Source of the DNA: Streptomyces sp. CC228A
GTDB taxonomy: Bacteria > Actinomycetota > Actinomycetes > Streptomycetales > Streptomycetaceae
DNA length: 64,000 nt
Direction: 5' to 3'
Assembly (NCBI RefSeq): GCF_021390935.1
Contig: NZ_JAJPUI010000003.1
Location: forward strand, 62,001-126,000
The notes beneath the pieces were generated by a model. That model searched no databases. It saw nothing but the letters and a program-made list of their open reading frames with translations, and was not told the origin of the DNA. Every line of letters starts with the position of its first letter. Position 1 is the stretch's first letter. Below are positions 19,278-27,589 of this stretch, one piece after another. The position numbers and the translations under genes were made by a program.

Positions 19278-19365
19278 GGGTGCGCTCCCTTCAGTGGCAC
19301 GGGCAGGGCCACCCGTGCCCGCACCCCGGGCGGCCCGCAGACGGGCCGGGGCGGGTGATACGGGT

Positions 19366-19396
19366 CCGGGGTGGCGGTCGTCGACCGCCACCCCGG
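19366..19396 (-). terminator. Terminator downstream of glnA2
   Basis: A perfect 15-bp inverted repeat (CCGGGGTGGCGGTCG and its complement) with a one-base centre, 38 bp beyond the glnA2 stop. It separates glnA2 from the antitoxin gene. Confidence 0.75.
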
Positions 19397-19433
19397 GACG
19401 CCGTGCAACGGCGAGAGCTGCGCTGACCTGCGC

Positions 19434-20795
19434 TTACAGCACCGGCAGGTTCTTCCGCAGCTCGAAGGCGGTGACCTCCGACCTGTACTCCTCCCACTCC
19501 TGCTTCTTGTTGCGGAGGAAGAAGTCGAAGACGTGCTCGCCCAGCGTCTCCGCGACGAGTTCGCTGCGCTCCATCAGGGAGATCGCCTCGCCGAGGTTCT
19601 GCGGCAGCGGCTCGATGCCCATGGCGCGGCGTTCCGCGTCGGAGAGGGCCCACACATCGTCGTCGGCGCCGGGGCCGAGCTCGTAGTCCTCATCGATGCC
19701 CTTGAGGCCGGCGGCCAGCAGGAGGGCGTACGCGAGGTAGGGGTTGCAGCCGGAGTCCAGGGAACGGACCTCGATGCGGGAGGAGCCGGTCTTGCCGGGC
19801 TTGTACATGGGGACGCGGATCAGCGCGGAGCGGTTGTTGTGGCCCCAGCAGATGTAGGAGGGGGCCTCGCCGCCGGCGCCCGCGCTGCGGGTGGAGCCGC
19901 CCCAGATGCGCTTGTACGAGTTGACCCACTGGTTGGTGACCGCGGAGATCTCCGCGGCGTGGCGCAGCAGGCCCGCGATGAAGGAACGGCCGACCTTGGA
20001 GAGCTGGTACTCGGCGCCCGACTCGTAGAAGGCGTTCCGGTCGCCCTCGAAGAGGGAGAGGTGGGTGTGCATGCCGGAGCCGGGGTGCTGGGAGAACGGC
20101 TTCGGCATGAAGGTCGCCTGGACGCCCTGCTCCAGCGCGACCTGCTTCATGACCAGGCGGAAGGTCATGATGTTGTCGGCGGTGGACAGGGCGTCGGCGT
20201 AGCGCAGGTCGATCTCCTGCTGGCCGGGGGCGCCCTCGTGGTGGGAGAACTCCACCGAGATGCCCATGTTCTCCAGCATGGTGATGGCCTGGCGGCGGAA
20301 GTCCATGCCGACGTTCTGCGGGGTGTGGTCGAAGTAGCCGGAGCTGTCGGCGGGCACCGGCGGGGTGCCGTCGACCGGCTTGTCCTTCAGCAGGAAGAAC
20401 TCGATCTCCGGGTGGGTGTAGCAGGTGAAGCCGAGGTCGGAGGTCTTGGTGAGGGTGCGCTTGAGGACGTAGCGGGGGTCCGCGAAGGAGGGCGAGCCGT
20501 CCGGCATGAGGATGTCGCAGAACATGCGGGCGGTGCCCGGGGCCTCGGCGCGCCACGGCAGGATCTGGAACGTCGCCGGGTCGGGCTTGGCGATCATGTC
20601 GGACTCGTACACGCGGGCGAAGCCTTCGATCGCGGAGCCGTCGAAGCCGATGCCCTCGTCGAACGCCTGCTCCAGTTCGGCGGGGGCCACGGCCACCGAC
20701 TTGAGGAAGCCGAGCACGTCGGTGAACCACAGGCGCACGAAGCGGATGTCGCGCTCCTCCAGGGTCCGGAGCACGAATTCCTGCTGCTTGTCCAT
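19434..20795 (-). CDS. glnA2: Class I glutamine synthetase-like enzyme GlnA2 (gamma-glutamylpolyamine synthetase type)
   Basis: A 453-residue member of the glutamine synthetase family, matching the S. coelicolor GlnA2 type that joins glutamate to polyamines. The beta-grasp N-terminus (FDGSAIEGFARVYESDM) and catalytic domain motifs (EIEFFLL, SGMHTHLSLF, GHNNRSALIRVP) are present. The NLYDLP adenylylation loop of true GlnA is absent (DEDYELGPGADDDVW instead), so GlnE probably does not modify it. The ATG at 20795 (MDKQQEFVL) is the family start; one at 20807 would add four residues and has GAGG directly against it. Confidence 0.92.
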   Translation of the reverse strand: MDKQQEFVLRTLEERDIRFVRLWFTDVLGFLKSVAVAPAELEQAFDEGIGFDGSAIEGFARVYESDMIAKPDPATFQILPWRAEAPGTARMFCDILMPDGSPSFADPRYVLKRTLTKTSDLGFTCYTHPEIEFFLLKDKPVDGTPPVPADSSGYFDHTPQNVGMDFRRQAITMLENMGISVEFSHHEGAPGQQEIDLRYADALSTADNIMTFRLVMKQVALEQGVQATFMPKPFSQHPGSGMHTHLSLFEGDRNAFYESGAEYQLSKVGRSFIAGLLRHAAEISAVTNQWVNSYKRIWGGSTRSAGAGGEAPSYICWGHNNRSALIRVPMYKPGKTGSSRIEVRSLDSGCNPYLAYALLLAAGLKGIDEDYELGPGADDDVWALSDAERRAMGIEPLPQNLGEAISLMERSELVAETLGEHVFDFFLRNKKQEWEEYRSEVTAFELRKNLPVL

Positions 20796-20935
20796 ATCCA
20801 CACCCATCCTCGCTGATCAAGGCCAGCATGCCACCACACGGTTTCGTGCGCGTTGCGGATCCATACTGCATGCCGGGGTGTGGCGCACGTAACGCGGGGA
20901 AGGCGCGCGGACGCCGGTTCGCGCAGACTGGGGCC

Positions 20936-22012
20936 ATGGACCGTGCCGGGCTGGAGTTCGCCGGGACGCGGCCGCGGCTGTGGGTGCGGCTGCTGCCGTG
21001 GGCGCTGCTCCTCGCCGCGGTCGTCGCGCAGCTCGCGACCCCGGAGACGGTGCAGCTGGGCTTCGCGTTCGCCGTCGTCGCGCCGCTGACGTCGCTGGTC
21101 TACGGGGTGCTGGGGACGTCCCTGATCGCGGTGGCCGTGGCGACGGTGCTGGCCGTGCCCGGGGTGCGCGCGGAGCACCTGTCGGACGGCGACCTGGTGG
21201 CGTTCGGGCTGATCGGCGGGGTGAGCGCGTTCCTGGCGTGGGCGCGGGCGCGGCGCGACGCCCAGCTGGTGTCGGTGCGGACGGTGGCGGAGGCGGCGCA
21301 GCTCGCGGTGCTGCCGCCGCTGCCGGAGCGGGTGGGGCGGGTGCGGTGCGGGGCGCTGTACCGGGCGGCGGAGCGGGGCGCGCTGGTGGGCGGGGACCTG
21401 TACGACGTGCAGAGCGGGCCGTACGGGGTGCGGGCGGTGGTGGCGGACGTGCAGGGCCACGGGCTGTCGGCGGTCGCGACGGTGGCGTCGCTGCTGGGGA
21501 CGTTCCGGGAGGCGGTGCTGGACGAGCGGGAGCTGGCGGGGGTGGCGGCGCGGCTGGACCGGCGGCTGGTGGTGGACGCGGAGCGGGCCGAGGAGGCGGC
21601 GGAGCTGTTCGCGACGGCCGTGCTGCTGGAGTTCCCGGAGACCGGCGGGGACGAGCCGTGCGTACGGGTGGTGAGCTGCGGGCATCCGCCGCCGGTGGTG
21701 GTGGACGGGCACGGCGGCCGTGAGGTCGCCCTGGAGCCGGGGCCGCCGCTGGGCCTGGGGCTCGCGGCGTTCCGGGCGCCGGAGCCCGTCACCGTGCCGC
21801 TCGGGCCGTCCGAGGTGCTGCTCGCGCACACCGACGGGGTGACGGAGGCCCGGGACGGCAGCGGGGCGTTCTACCCGCTGACCTCCCGCGTCCCGTCGGA
21901 GCGGGATCCGATGGCGCTGGTGCAGGCCGTGTGGCGGGACGTGTCCTCGTACGCGGGCGAGGTGGTCGACGATGTGGCGCTGCTGGCGCTGAGCGTCTCC
22001 CCGGGCGAGTGA
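20936..22012 (+). CDS. Membrane PP2C/SpoIIE-type serine phosphatase
   Basis: A 358-residue protein. Residues 15-105 hold three to four transmembrane segments. The rest is a PP2C/SpoIIE-like phosphatase domain: GALVGGDLYDV, VADVQGHGLSA, FATAVLLEF, GHPPPVVV, HTDGVTEARD and a final VDDVALLALSV, giving the metal-binding Asp residues. Such proteins dephosphorylate anti-sigma-factor antagonists in partner-switching systems. No cognate regulator is adjacent. It is divergent from glnA2. Confidence 0.88.
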   Translation: MDRAGLEFAGTRPRLWVRLLPWALLLAAVVAQLATPETVQLGFAFAVVAPLTSLVYGVLGTSLIAVAVATVLAVPGVRAEHLSDGDLVAFGLIGGVSAFLAWARARRDAQLVSVRTVAEAAQLAVLPPLPERVGRVRCGALYRAAERGALVGGDLYDVQSGPYGVRAVVADVQGHGLSAVATVASLLGTFREAVLDERELAGVAARLDRRLVVDAERAEEAAELFATAVLLEFPETGGDEPCVRVVSCGHPPPVVVDGHGGREVALEPGPPLGLGLAAFRAPEPVTVPLGPSEVLLAHTDGVTEARDGSGAFYPLTSRVPSERDPMALVQAVWRDVSSYAGEVVDDVALLALSVSPGE

Positions 22013-22320
22013 CCCCCGATCCCTGGCCGACGGCGCGGCGCTGCCGGCGCTCAGCGCCGCCCGGGGCGAAAGGCGCCCGCACGCCGGCCGGCGATGCGGC
22101 GGTGCCGGCACCGAGCGCCCCGTAGCGAACGACCCATGCGCCCGGCCGACGGTGCGGCGCTGGCGGCGGTGAGCGTCTCGCAGGACAAGTGGCCCATGCA
22201 CGCGGCCACCGGTGCGGCGCTGGCGGCGGTGAGCGTCTCCCGAGGGGAATGACCCGCACACGACGGAGGACGGTGCGGCGCTGCCGGCGCCGAGTGCCTC
22301 CCGGCGCGGGTGACCCCTGC
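21965..22320 (+). repeat. Degenerate tandem copies of a gene 3' end
   Basis: The last 50-60 bp of the phosphatase gene (encoding the VDDVALLALSVSPGE end) are followed by about five decayed copies with a period near 60 bp. Each contains a GAC-GGTGCGGCGCTG-GCGGCG-GAGCG-like core. They fill the 324-bp gap to the next gene, which otherwise holds nothing recognisable apart from a possible -10 box (TACGAT, 22323-22328). Confidence 0.6.
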
Positions 22321-22336
22321 ACTACGATCAGCGCCC

Positions 22337-22798
22337 ATGGAGGGCCTGCGGCTCGTACGCCTCGCGCGCCCCGCGCGTGCCTCGCGTCCCATGGCCCTGC
22401 TGGGTGCCGTGGCGACGCTCCTCGCCGCGCTCTTCCTCTGCCTCGGCCCGTCGGGCCACGCCGCGGACGCCGACGGCCACCGCGGCGCGGTGTCCGCCCG
22501 CGCCGGGGGCGCGGTCTCGCTGTCCCTCCCGGCCTCCGGGGCGGTGCGGCCGTTCGAGGCGTACCGAGCGGTCCACGACGGGACCGGAGGGCGGTACGCG
22601 TGCCCCCTCGACGGGCGGCACTGCGGGCTGCTGCCGTCGCTGACGCCCGCGGTGCTGACCGCGCCGCCGCTGGACCCGCCGCTGCACGCCCACAGCGCCG
22701 CGGCGCCCGCGCGCGCCCCGGCCCCGGAGCCGCCGTCCGCCGCGTGGAGCGTTCCGCGCGCGCCGGACCTGCACGTCCTTCAGGTGTTGCGGACCTAG
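22337..22798 (+). CDS. Small membrane-anchored/secreted hypothetical protein
   Basis: A 153-residue protein with one hydrophobic segment (about residues 18-42), two cysteines in CPLDGRHC, and a Pro/Ala-rich tail ending VLQVLRT. The layout and the ending resemble the DUF6153-like gene at 27081, which ends ELSVLRI. The function is unknown; the neighbourhood (DUF3105, DUF305) suggests a cell-surface role. A TACGAT box eight bases before the ATG suggests a leaderless transcript. Confidence 0.6.
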   Translation: MEGLRLVRLARPARASRPMALLGAVATLLAALFLCLGPSGHAADADGHRGAVSARAGGAVSLSLPASGAVRPFEAYRAVHDGTGGRYACPLDGRHCGLLPSLTPAVLTAPPLDPPLHAHSAAAPARAPAPEPPSAAWSVPRAPDLHVLQVLRT

Positions 22799-23006
22799 GC
22801 CGACGCCCGCGGCCCCTCGTCCGGGCCGCCCGCTCGCCCCGGGTCCGCACCGCGCGGGCCCGTCCTCCGTACCTCGCCGTACCAGGTTCCTCGAAGTACC
22901 CGCACTCCGTGCCCGGCCGTACCGGCCGCCGCACAGGGTGCCCGTCGTACCCGTACCTCGTACCTCGTCGTACTTCCGCCGACCCACAGAAGGACCTCGG
23001 ATCACC

Positions 23007-23660
23007 ATGACTTCCCACACCTCCCAGTCCGCCGAGCGCCGCGCCCGAATAGAGCAGATGCGGCAGGCCGAGCGGGCCCGAGAGCGCCGGATCAGGATCA
23101 TCACCATCTCCGTCAGCGTCGCCGTCGTCGCCGGTCTCGTCGGCTTCGGCGGCTATGTGCTGAGCCGCGAGCAGGACAAGAAGGAGCAGCAGGAGGCCCT
23201 CGCCGCGGCGCCCGTCGGCGAGGAGAAGACCTGGGACAAGCTCACCCAGAACCACGTGGACCCGAAGCCGGTCTCCTACCCGATGAACCCGCCGGTCGGC
23301 GGTGACCACCACCGGGCGTGGATGGACTGCAACGGCAACGTCTACGAGGAGGAGATCCCCAAGGAGAACGCCGTGCACTCCCTGGAGCACGGCGCGGTCT
23401 GGGTCACGTACAACGACAAGGCCCCCGCCGAGGACGTGAAGAAGCTGGCGGAGAAGGTCTCCAAGACGCCGTACTCGCTGATGAGCCCGGTCAAGGACCA
23501 GGCGGGCGCGATCATGCTGTCCGCCTGGGGCAAGCAGGTCACCGTCGACGGCGCCGACGACGAGCGCGTCAACCAGTTCTTCACGAAGTACGTGCAGGGC
23601 CCGCAGACCCCCGAGCCGGGTGCGGCGTGCACCGGCGGCCTGGCGGGGATGGACCAGTGA
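23007..23660 (+). CDS. DUF3105 membrane protein
   Basis: A 217-residue protein: a charged coiled N-terminus (about residues 8-30), one transmembrane helix (31-52) and an external DUF3105 domain with VGGDHHRAWMDCNGNVY, HSLEHGAVWVTY and a second Cys near the end. The histidines and cysteine could bind metal, but this has not been shown. It overlaps the DUF305 gene by four bases (GTGA), a pairing common in actinobacteria. Confidence 0.88.
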   Translation: MTSHTSQSAERRARIEQMRQAERARERRIRIITISVSVAVVAGLVGFGGYVLSREQDKKEQQEALAAAPVGEEKTWDKLTQNHVDPKPVSYPMNPPVGGDHHRAWMDCNGNVYEEEIPKENAVHSLEHGAVWVTYNDKAPAEDVKKLAEKVSKTPYSLMSPVKDQAGAIMLSAWGKQVTVDGADDERVNQFFTKYVQGPQTPEPGAACTGGLAGMDQ

Positions 23661-24373
23661 GCCGCTCACTGGTCCGCACGATCGGTCTGGCGGCCGGCGC
23701 CGTCCTGCTCGCGCTGGTCTTCGCCGGATGGGCCGCGTTCACGGCCCTGGGCCGGGAGGGCGGTGACGCCTCCGGCAGCGCCGCGGCGACACCCTCCGAC
23801 ACGTCGGCGGACGCCGGGTTCGCGCGGGACATGGCGGTGCACCACCAGCAGGCCGTCGAGATGTCGTTCGTCGTGCGGGACCGCACGCAGGACGAGGAGG
23901 TGCGCCGGCTCGCGTACGACATCGCGAACACGCAGGCCAACCAGCGCGGCATGATGCTGGGCTGGCTGGACCTGTGGGGGCTGCCGAAGACGGTGGCGGA
24001 CCGCGAGCCGATGTCGTGGATGGAGCACGGAAAGGGCGGCGCTGCACACGGCGGCGGCCACGGCGGGAGCCACGGCGGTTCCGCGGAAGCCTCCACCGGC
24101 AGCGGTGACGACCAGCCGATCATGGCGGGTATGGCCACCCGGGCCGAGATGCAGCGGCTGGGCACGCTCAGCGGCAAGGAGGCGGAGGTGTTCTTCCTCC
24201 AGCTGATGATCGACCACCACGTGGGCGGGGTGCACATGGCGCAGGGCTGCGTCGACGCCTGCGCGGTGCCGGTGCAGAAGGCGCTCGCCCAGGGCATGGT
24301 CGACGTCCAGGAGTCCGAGATCGGCCTGATGACGGACATGCTCAGGGAGCGGGGCGCCGAGCCGCGCGGCTGA
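23657..24373 (+). CDS. DUF305 protein with His/Met-rich metal-binding features
   Basis: A 238-residue protein with a GTG start inside the DUF3105 stop. An N-terminal membrane anchor (7-30) leads into two DUF305 ferritin-like four-helix halves with FARDMAVHHQQAVEMS and LMIDHHVGGVHMAQGC motifs. A His/Gly-rich loop lies between them (HGGGHGGSHGG). DUF305 proteins such as CopM bind copper outside the cytoplasm, so a copper or metal role is likely here. Confidence 0.9.
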   Translation: MSRSLVRTIGLAAGAVLLALVFAGWAAFTALGREGGDASGSAAATPSDTSADAGFARDMAVHHQQAVEMSFVVRDRTQDEEVRRLAYDIANTQANQRGMMLGWLDLWGLPKTVADREPMSWMEHGKGGAAHGGGHGGSHGGSAEASTGSGDDQPIMAGMATRAEMQRLGTLSGKEAEVFFLQLMIDHHVGGVHMAQGCVDACAVPVQKALAQGMVDVQESEIGLMTDMLRERGAEPRG

Positions 24374-24433
24374 GCGCGTCCCGCCGTGCCGTCCCGGGCC
24401 CCGGACGGCGCGGCCGCCCCGGGGCCCGGGGCC

Positions 24434-24467
24434 GAGGCCGCCGCCCGTCACCACGGGTGGCGGCCTC
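24434..24467 (+). terminator. Terminator after the DUF3105-DUF305 pair
   Basis: A 15-bp stem (GAGGCCGCCGCCCGT with one G-U pair) around a CACC loop, 60 bp beyond the DUF305 stop. Confidence 0.75.
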
Positions 24468-24551
24468 GCACGTGCGGGGGCAGGTGTGGGCGGCGAGAAT
24501 GGAGGAACTCGGGGACGACGACGTAAGGCGTTCTACGGAGGTAGGCACTTC

Positions 24552-24971
24552 ATGACCACCGCCCGAGACATCATGCACCCCGGGGCCCACTGGATCCCCC
24601 GGCACGAGACCCTCGACCGGGCCGCGCAGCTGATGCGCGAACACAATGTCGGCGCGCTGCCCATCGCCGACGAGAACGAGCGCCTCTGCGGCATCGTCAC
24701 CGACCGCGACATCGTGCTCAAGTGCGTGGCCACCGGCCACGACCCGTCACAGGTCACCTGCGGGGACGTCGCAGAGGGCACACCGCGGTGGATCGACGCG
24801 GGCGCCGACATCCGCGACGTGCTGCGCGAGATGCAGAGCCACCAGATCAAGCGCCTGCCGGTCATCGAGAACAAGCGTCTCGTCGGCATCATCAGCGAGG
24901 CCGACCTGGCCCGGAACCTGCCGGACGAGAAGGTCGGCGAGTTCGCGCAGGCGGTGTACGGCAGGTCCTGA
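24552..24971 (+). CDS. CBS-pair protein
   Basis: A 139-residue protein made of two CBS domains (about 7-62 and 71-128) with typical GALPIADENERLCGIVTDRD and LPVIENKRLVGIISEADL stretches. CBS pairs bind adenosine nucleotides and sense energy state or ionic conditions. It stands alone, with a strong GGAGGT ribosome site 10 bp before the ATG. The partner is unknown. Confidence 0.93.
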   Translation: MTTARDIMHPGAHWIPRHETLDRAAQLMREHNVGALPIADENERLCGIVTDRDIVLKCVATGHDPSQVTCGDVAEGTPRWIDAGADIRDVLREMQSHQIKRLPVIENKRLVGIISEADLARNLPDEKVGEFAQAVYGRS

Positions 24972-24983
24972 GCGCCCCGCCCG

Positions 24984-25835
24984 TCATGCTGTCGTGAGGA
25001 CCGCCTCGGCCACCGCGCCGGGGCGGTCCAGCATGATGAGGTGCCCCGCGTCCGGTACGGCGGTGAAGCGGCCGCCGAGGAGCTCCGCCAGGGCGCGCTG
25101 GCGTGACGTCCACCGGTCGGTGCCGTCCGGGGAGCCGGGCGCCGCGAGGACGGTGACGGGCAGGGCGGGCCGCAGCGGATGGCGGCCGCGCAGCGCCAGC
25201 AGTCCGGCGGCGACGGCCGTGTAGTGGGCGTTCTCCAGCAGGGCGCCCTCCAGGACCCTGCGGGTGGCGTAGCAGCGGCGGACCAGGGCCGCGGGCGCCG
25301 GATCGGGTGCGCGGCGCGCCCGGGACAGGCGCACCGCCGTGCGGCGGGCCGCGGGGCCGAGCGCGGCGGGTGCGCCCGCGGCGGCCAGCGCCGCGCCGAG
25401 CGCGCGGGCCAGGGCGGTGCGGGCGGCGGGTGCGGCGGGCGGGCGGGCGTGCTCCTCCACGGAGGCGTCGACGAGGACGAGCCCGGCGGTGCGGCCGGGG
25501 TGAAGGCGGGCGAACGCCTCCGCGTGGAAGCCCGCGATGGAGTGGCCGACCACGGTGACCGGGGCGCCGGTGAGGCGCAGGGCGTCGAGGACTCCGGCGA
25601 TCCGGTGGGCCTCTCCGGCGGCGGTGGGGGCGGTGCGGGCGGCGGCGCTCAGGCCGTGGCCGGGCCGGTCGAAGCGGACGACGGTCCGGTGGGGGGTGAG
25701 GAGCGGCATGACCGGGTCCCAGTCGAACCAGCTCAGCGCGAGCCCGGCGCTGAGCACGCAGACGGGCCCGTCCCCTTCGACGGCGACGTGGTGCGGGACG
25801 CCGCCGACCCGCAGGAACCCGCGCCGGCCCGTCAC
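24984..25835 (-). CDS. Alpha/beta-fold hydrolase
   Basis: A 283-residue alpha/beta hydrolase. It shows RFDRPGHGLS, the nucleophile elbow VVGHSIAGFHAE (Ser in GHSIAG), LVLVDAS, and a final GHLIMLDRPGAV carrying the catalytic His. The substrate is unknown. The GTG at 25835 overlaps the stop of the DUF998 gene (GTGA), so the two are co-translated. Confidence 0.9.
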   Translation of the reverse strand: MTGRRGFLRVGGVPHHVAVEGDGPVCVLSAGLALSWFDWDPVMPLLTPHRTVVRFDRPGHGLSAAARTAPTAAGEAHRIAGVLDALRLTGAPVTVVGHSIAGFHAEAFARLHPGRTAGLVLVDASVEEHARPPAAPAARTALARALGAALAAAGAPAALGPAARRTAVRLSRARRAPDPAPAALVRRCYATRRVLEGALLENAHYTAVAAGLLALRGRHPLRPALPVTVLAAPGSPDGTDRWTSRQRALAELLGGRFTAVPDAGHLIMLDRPGAVAEAVLTTA

Positions 25836-27013
25836 GGCAGCCCCGCCCCGGCGGGTCGGCGGAGGCGGGCGCCTCGGGGGCCGGAGGGCCTCCTGGGGCT
25901 GGGGGAGGAGGTAGCGGGCGGCCCGGCGCGGCCCTCGGCGGGTGTCTCGGCGGGCTCGGCGGCCGCGGATACCGGCGGCCCGGCGGGTCCGCGGACCTGG
26001 GCGGGCGGGGGCGGCTCGACGGCCGCGGTGGCTTCCGCGGTTCCCGGCGCGCCCTTCGCCTCGACCGCCGTCGGCCTCCAGGCGGATCCGGGCGCGGGCC
26101 CCCGGCGGACACGGAAGCAGACGGCCCGGCGGGTTCGCGGGCCTGGGCGGGCGACGGCGGCCCGGCGGCCGTGGATACCGACGGCCCGGCGGAAGCCGGG
26201 GCTTCCGGCGTCCCCGGCGCGCCCGGCGCTCCGACCGCCCGGGGCACTTCGCGCTCCCCTGCCGCGCCCGGGGCCTCCGGTGCCGGCGGCTCCCCTGCCG
26301 CGCCCGGTGCCGGGGGCTCTGTCGGGCCCCGGGGGCCTCCTCGTCAGGGACCAGGCCAGGACCAGCAGCCACGCCGCGACCAGCAGCACCTGGAGGCGCT
26401 GTCCGGCGCCCAGGCCCCAGTGGCCGCGCTCCGCCTCGAACGCGGCGACCCCGGCCAGCGTCCACACCGTGGCCGCGGCCGCCGCCACGGCCAGCACGCT
26501 GCCCGTGCGGGCCACCGCGGGCCAGTGGCCGTAGCGGCGCGCGGCCAGCGTGAGGGCGGCGACGCCCGCGAGGGCCCCCGCCATCGCGAGGCTGGAGCTG
26601 ACGGCGTGCGCGAGGTGGGTGAAGGGCACGTCCCCGGCGTCCTCGCGGGCGGCGCAGGCCGCGTCGGCGGTCGGCGTGCAGCTCAGCGGCAGGCGCGAGT
26701 CGGCGGCGGTGGCGGCGCCGAACAGCGCGAGCGCCACCCAGCCCGCGACCGTCAGCGGGCGCCGCTCCGACCCGGCGAGCGCCCCCAGCGCGGCGGTGAG
26801 CACGAGCACGCCGGACACGAGGTCGGTGGTGCGGAAGAGCCCGCCGAGGCGCTGGTCGGTGGCGGCGAGCTCACTGACGTACGACTGGACGGGGTCGAGT
26901 CCCGTGCCGAGGACGGTTTCGAGGAGCCACGCGCTGTACGTGACCGCACCCAGGGCGAGGAGGACGGCGAGGGGCCACCGCACGGGGCCCCTGCCGCGGG
27001 GCGGCGGTGTCAT
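25832..27013 (-). CDS. DUF998 membrane protein with low-complexity C-terminal tail
   Basis: A 393-residue protein. Residues 1-220 form the DUF998 fold with six hydrophobic segments and the YVSELAATDQ and external Cys motifs (PLSCTPTADAACAAR). From about residue 222 it runs into 170 residues of Arg/Pro/Ala/Gly-rich sequence that begins with rare codons such as AGA. An alternative frame over 26090-26310 looks more regular (PPAPGAAGE-like repeats), so one or two indels in this tail are possible. The function is unknown. Confidence 0.75.
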   Translation of the reverse strand: MTPPPRGRGPVRWPLAVLLALGAVTYSAWLLETVLGTGLDPVQSYVSELAATDQRLGGLFRTTDLVSGVLVLTAALGALAGSERRPLTVAGWVALALFGAATAADSRLPLSCTPTADAACAAREDAGDVPFTHLAHAVSSSLAMAGALAGVAALTLAARRYGHWPAVARTGSVLAVAAAAATVWTLAGVAAFEAERGHWGLGAGQRLQVLLVAAWLLVLAWSLTRRPPGPDRAPGTGRGRGAAGTGGPGRGRGARSAPGGRSAGRAGDAGSPGFRRAVGIHGRRAAVARPGPRTRRAVCFRVRRGPAPGSAWRPTAVEAKGAPGTAEATAAVEPPPPAQVRGPAGPPVSAAAEPAETPAEGRAGPPATSSPSPRRPSGPRGARLRRPAGAGLP

Positions 27014-27080
27014 GGCCCCATGATCGGCGCGCGACCGGCCCTCCGCAAGGCGGGTACCCCACGGGGGTAGGCTGCCGCGT

Positions 27081-27515
27081 ATGGAGGCCAGGGCGGGGAG
27101 ACGGAGCGCGCGGGGAGCCGCGCGGTACGGGCGGCTGCTGCTGCTCGCCGCTCTGCTGCTCGGTTTCGTCACGATGCACACCTGGGGCCATCCTCCGGAG
27201 CATGCGGGTGCGGGTGCTCACTCGGCTGCGGCGTCCTCGCACGGTGCCCCGGCGCATGACGCACCGGCACAGCACGCCCCTGAAGACGCGCCCGCGACCG
27301 GGATGGATCCCACCACGGCGTGCCTCTTCCTGCTGGGCTCGGCCGGGGCCGGCCTCCTGGGCGGTCTCGCCCTGCGCCGGCTGCGGCGGCGGACGCGGCC
27401 GTACGGCGAGCGGTCGGGGCGGCCCGGTGGACGCGGGCCGGTGGCGCGGACCCGCCGGCGGCGGCCACCGCCGCTGCGGGTGGCCCTCGCGGAGCTCTCG
27501 GTGCTGCGGATCTAG
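27081..27515 (+). CDS. DUF6153-like small membrane protein
   Basis: A 144-residue protein with two hydrophobic helices (about 19-36 and 79-98) flanking a His/Ala-rich external loop (HPPEHAGAGAHS). It ends with the family-typical SVLRI. Proteins of this type often sit next to copper proteins in actinobacteria, as here beside the multicopper oxidase. TAGGCT lies seven bases before the ATG, consistent with a leaderless mRNA. Confidence 0.75.
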   Translation: MEARAGRRSARGAARYGRLLLLAALLLGFVTMHTWGHPPEHAGAGAHSAAASSHGAPAHDAPAQHAPEDAPATGMDPTTACLFLLGSAGAGLLGGLALRRLRRRTRPYGERSGRPGGRGPVARTRRRRPPPLRVALAELSVLRI

Positions 27516-27589
27516 GACGGCGGGCGCGCCGCCCGTGCGGCGCTCACGCACGTCCTCCTTCCCTCACACCGACACGAGGTGCACGACAC

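Noticed and set aside
22013..22336. Small open frames in the repeat region after the phosphatase
   Set aside because: They follow from repeated GC-rich units and match nothing known.
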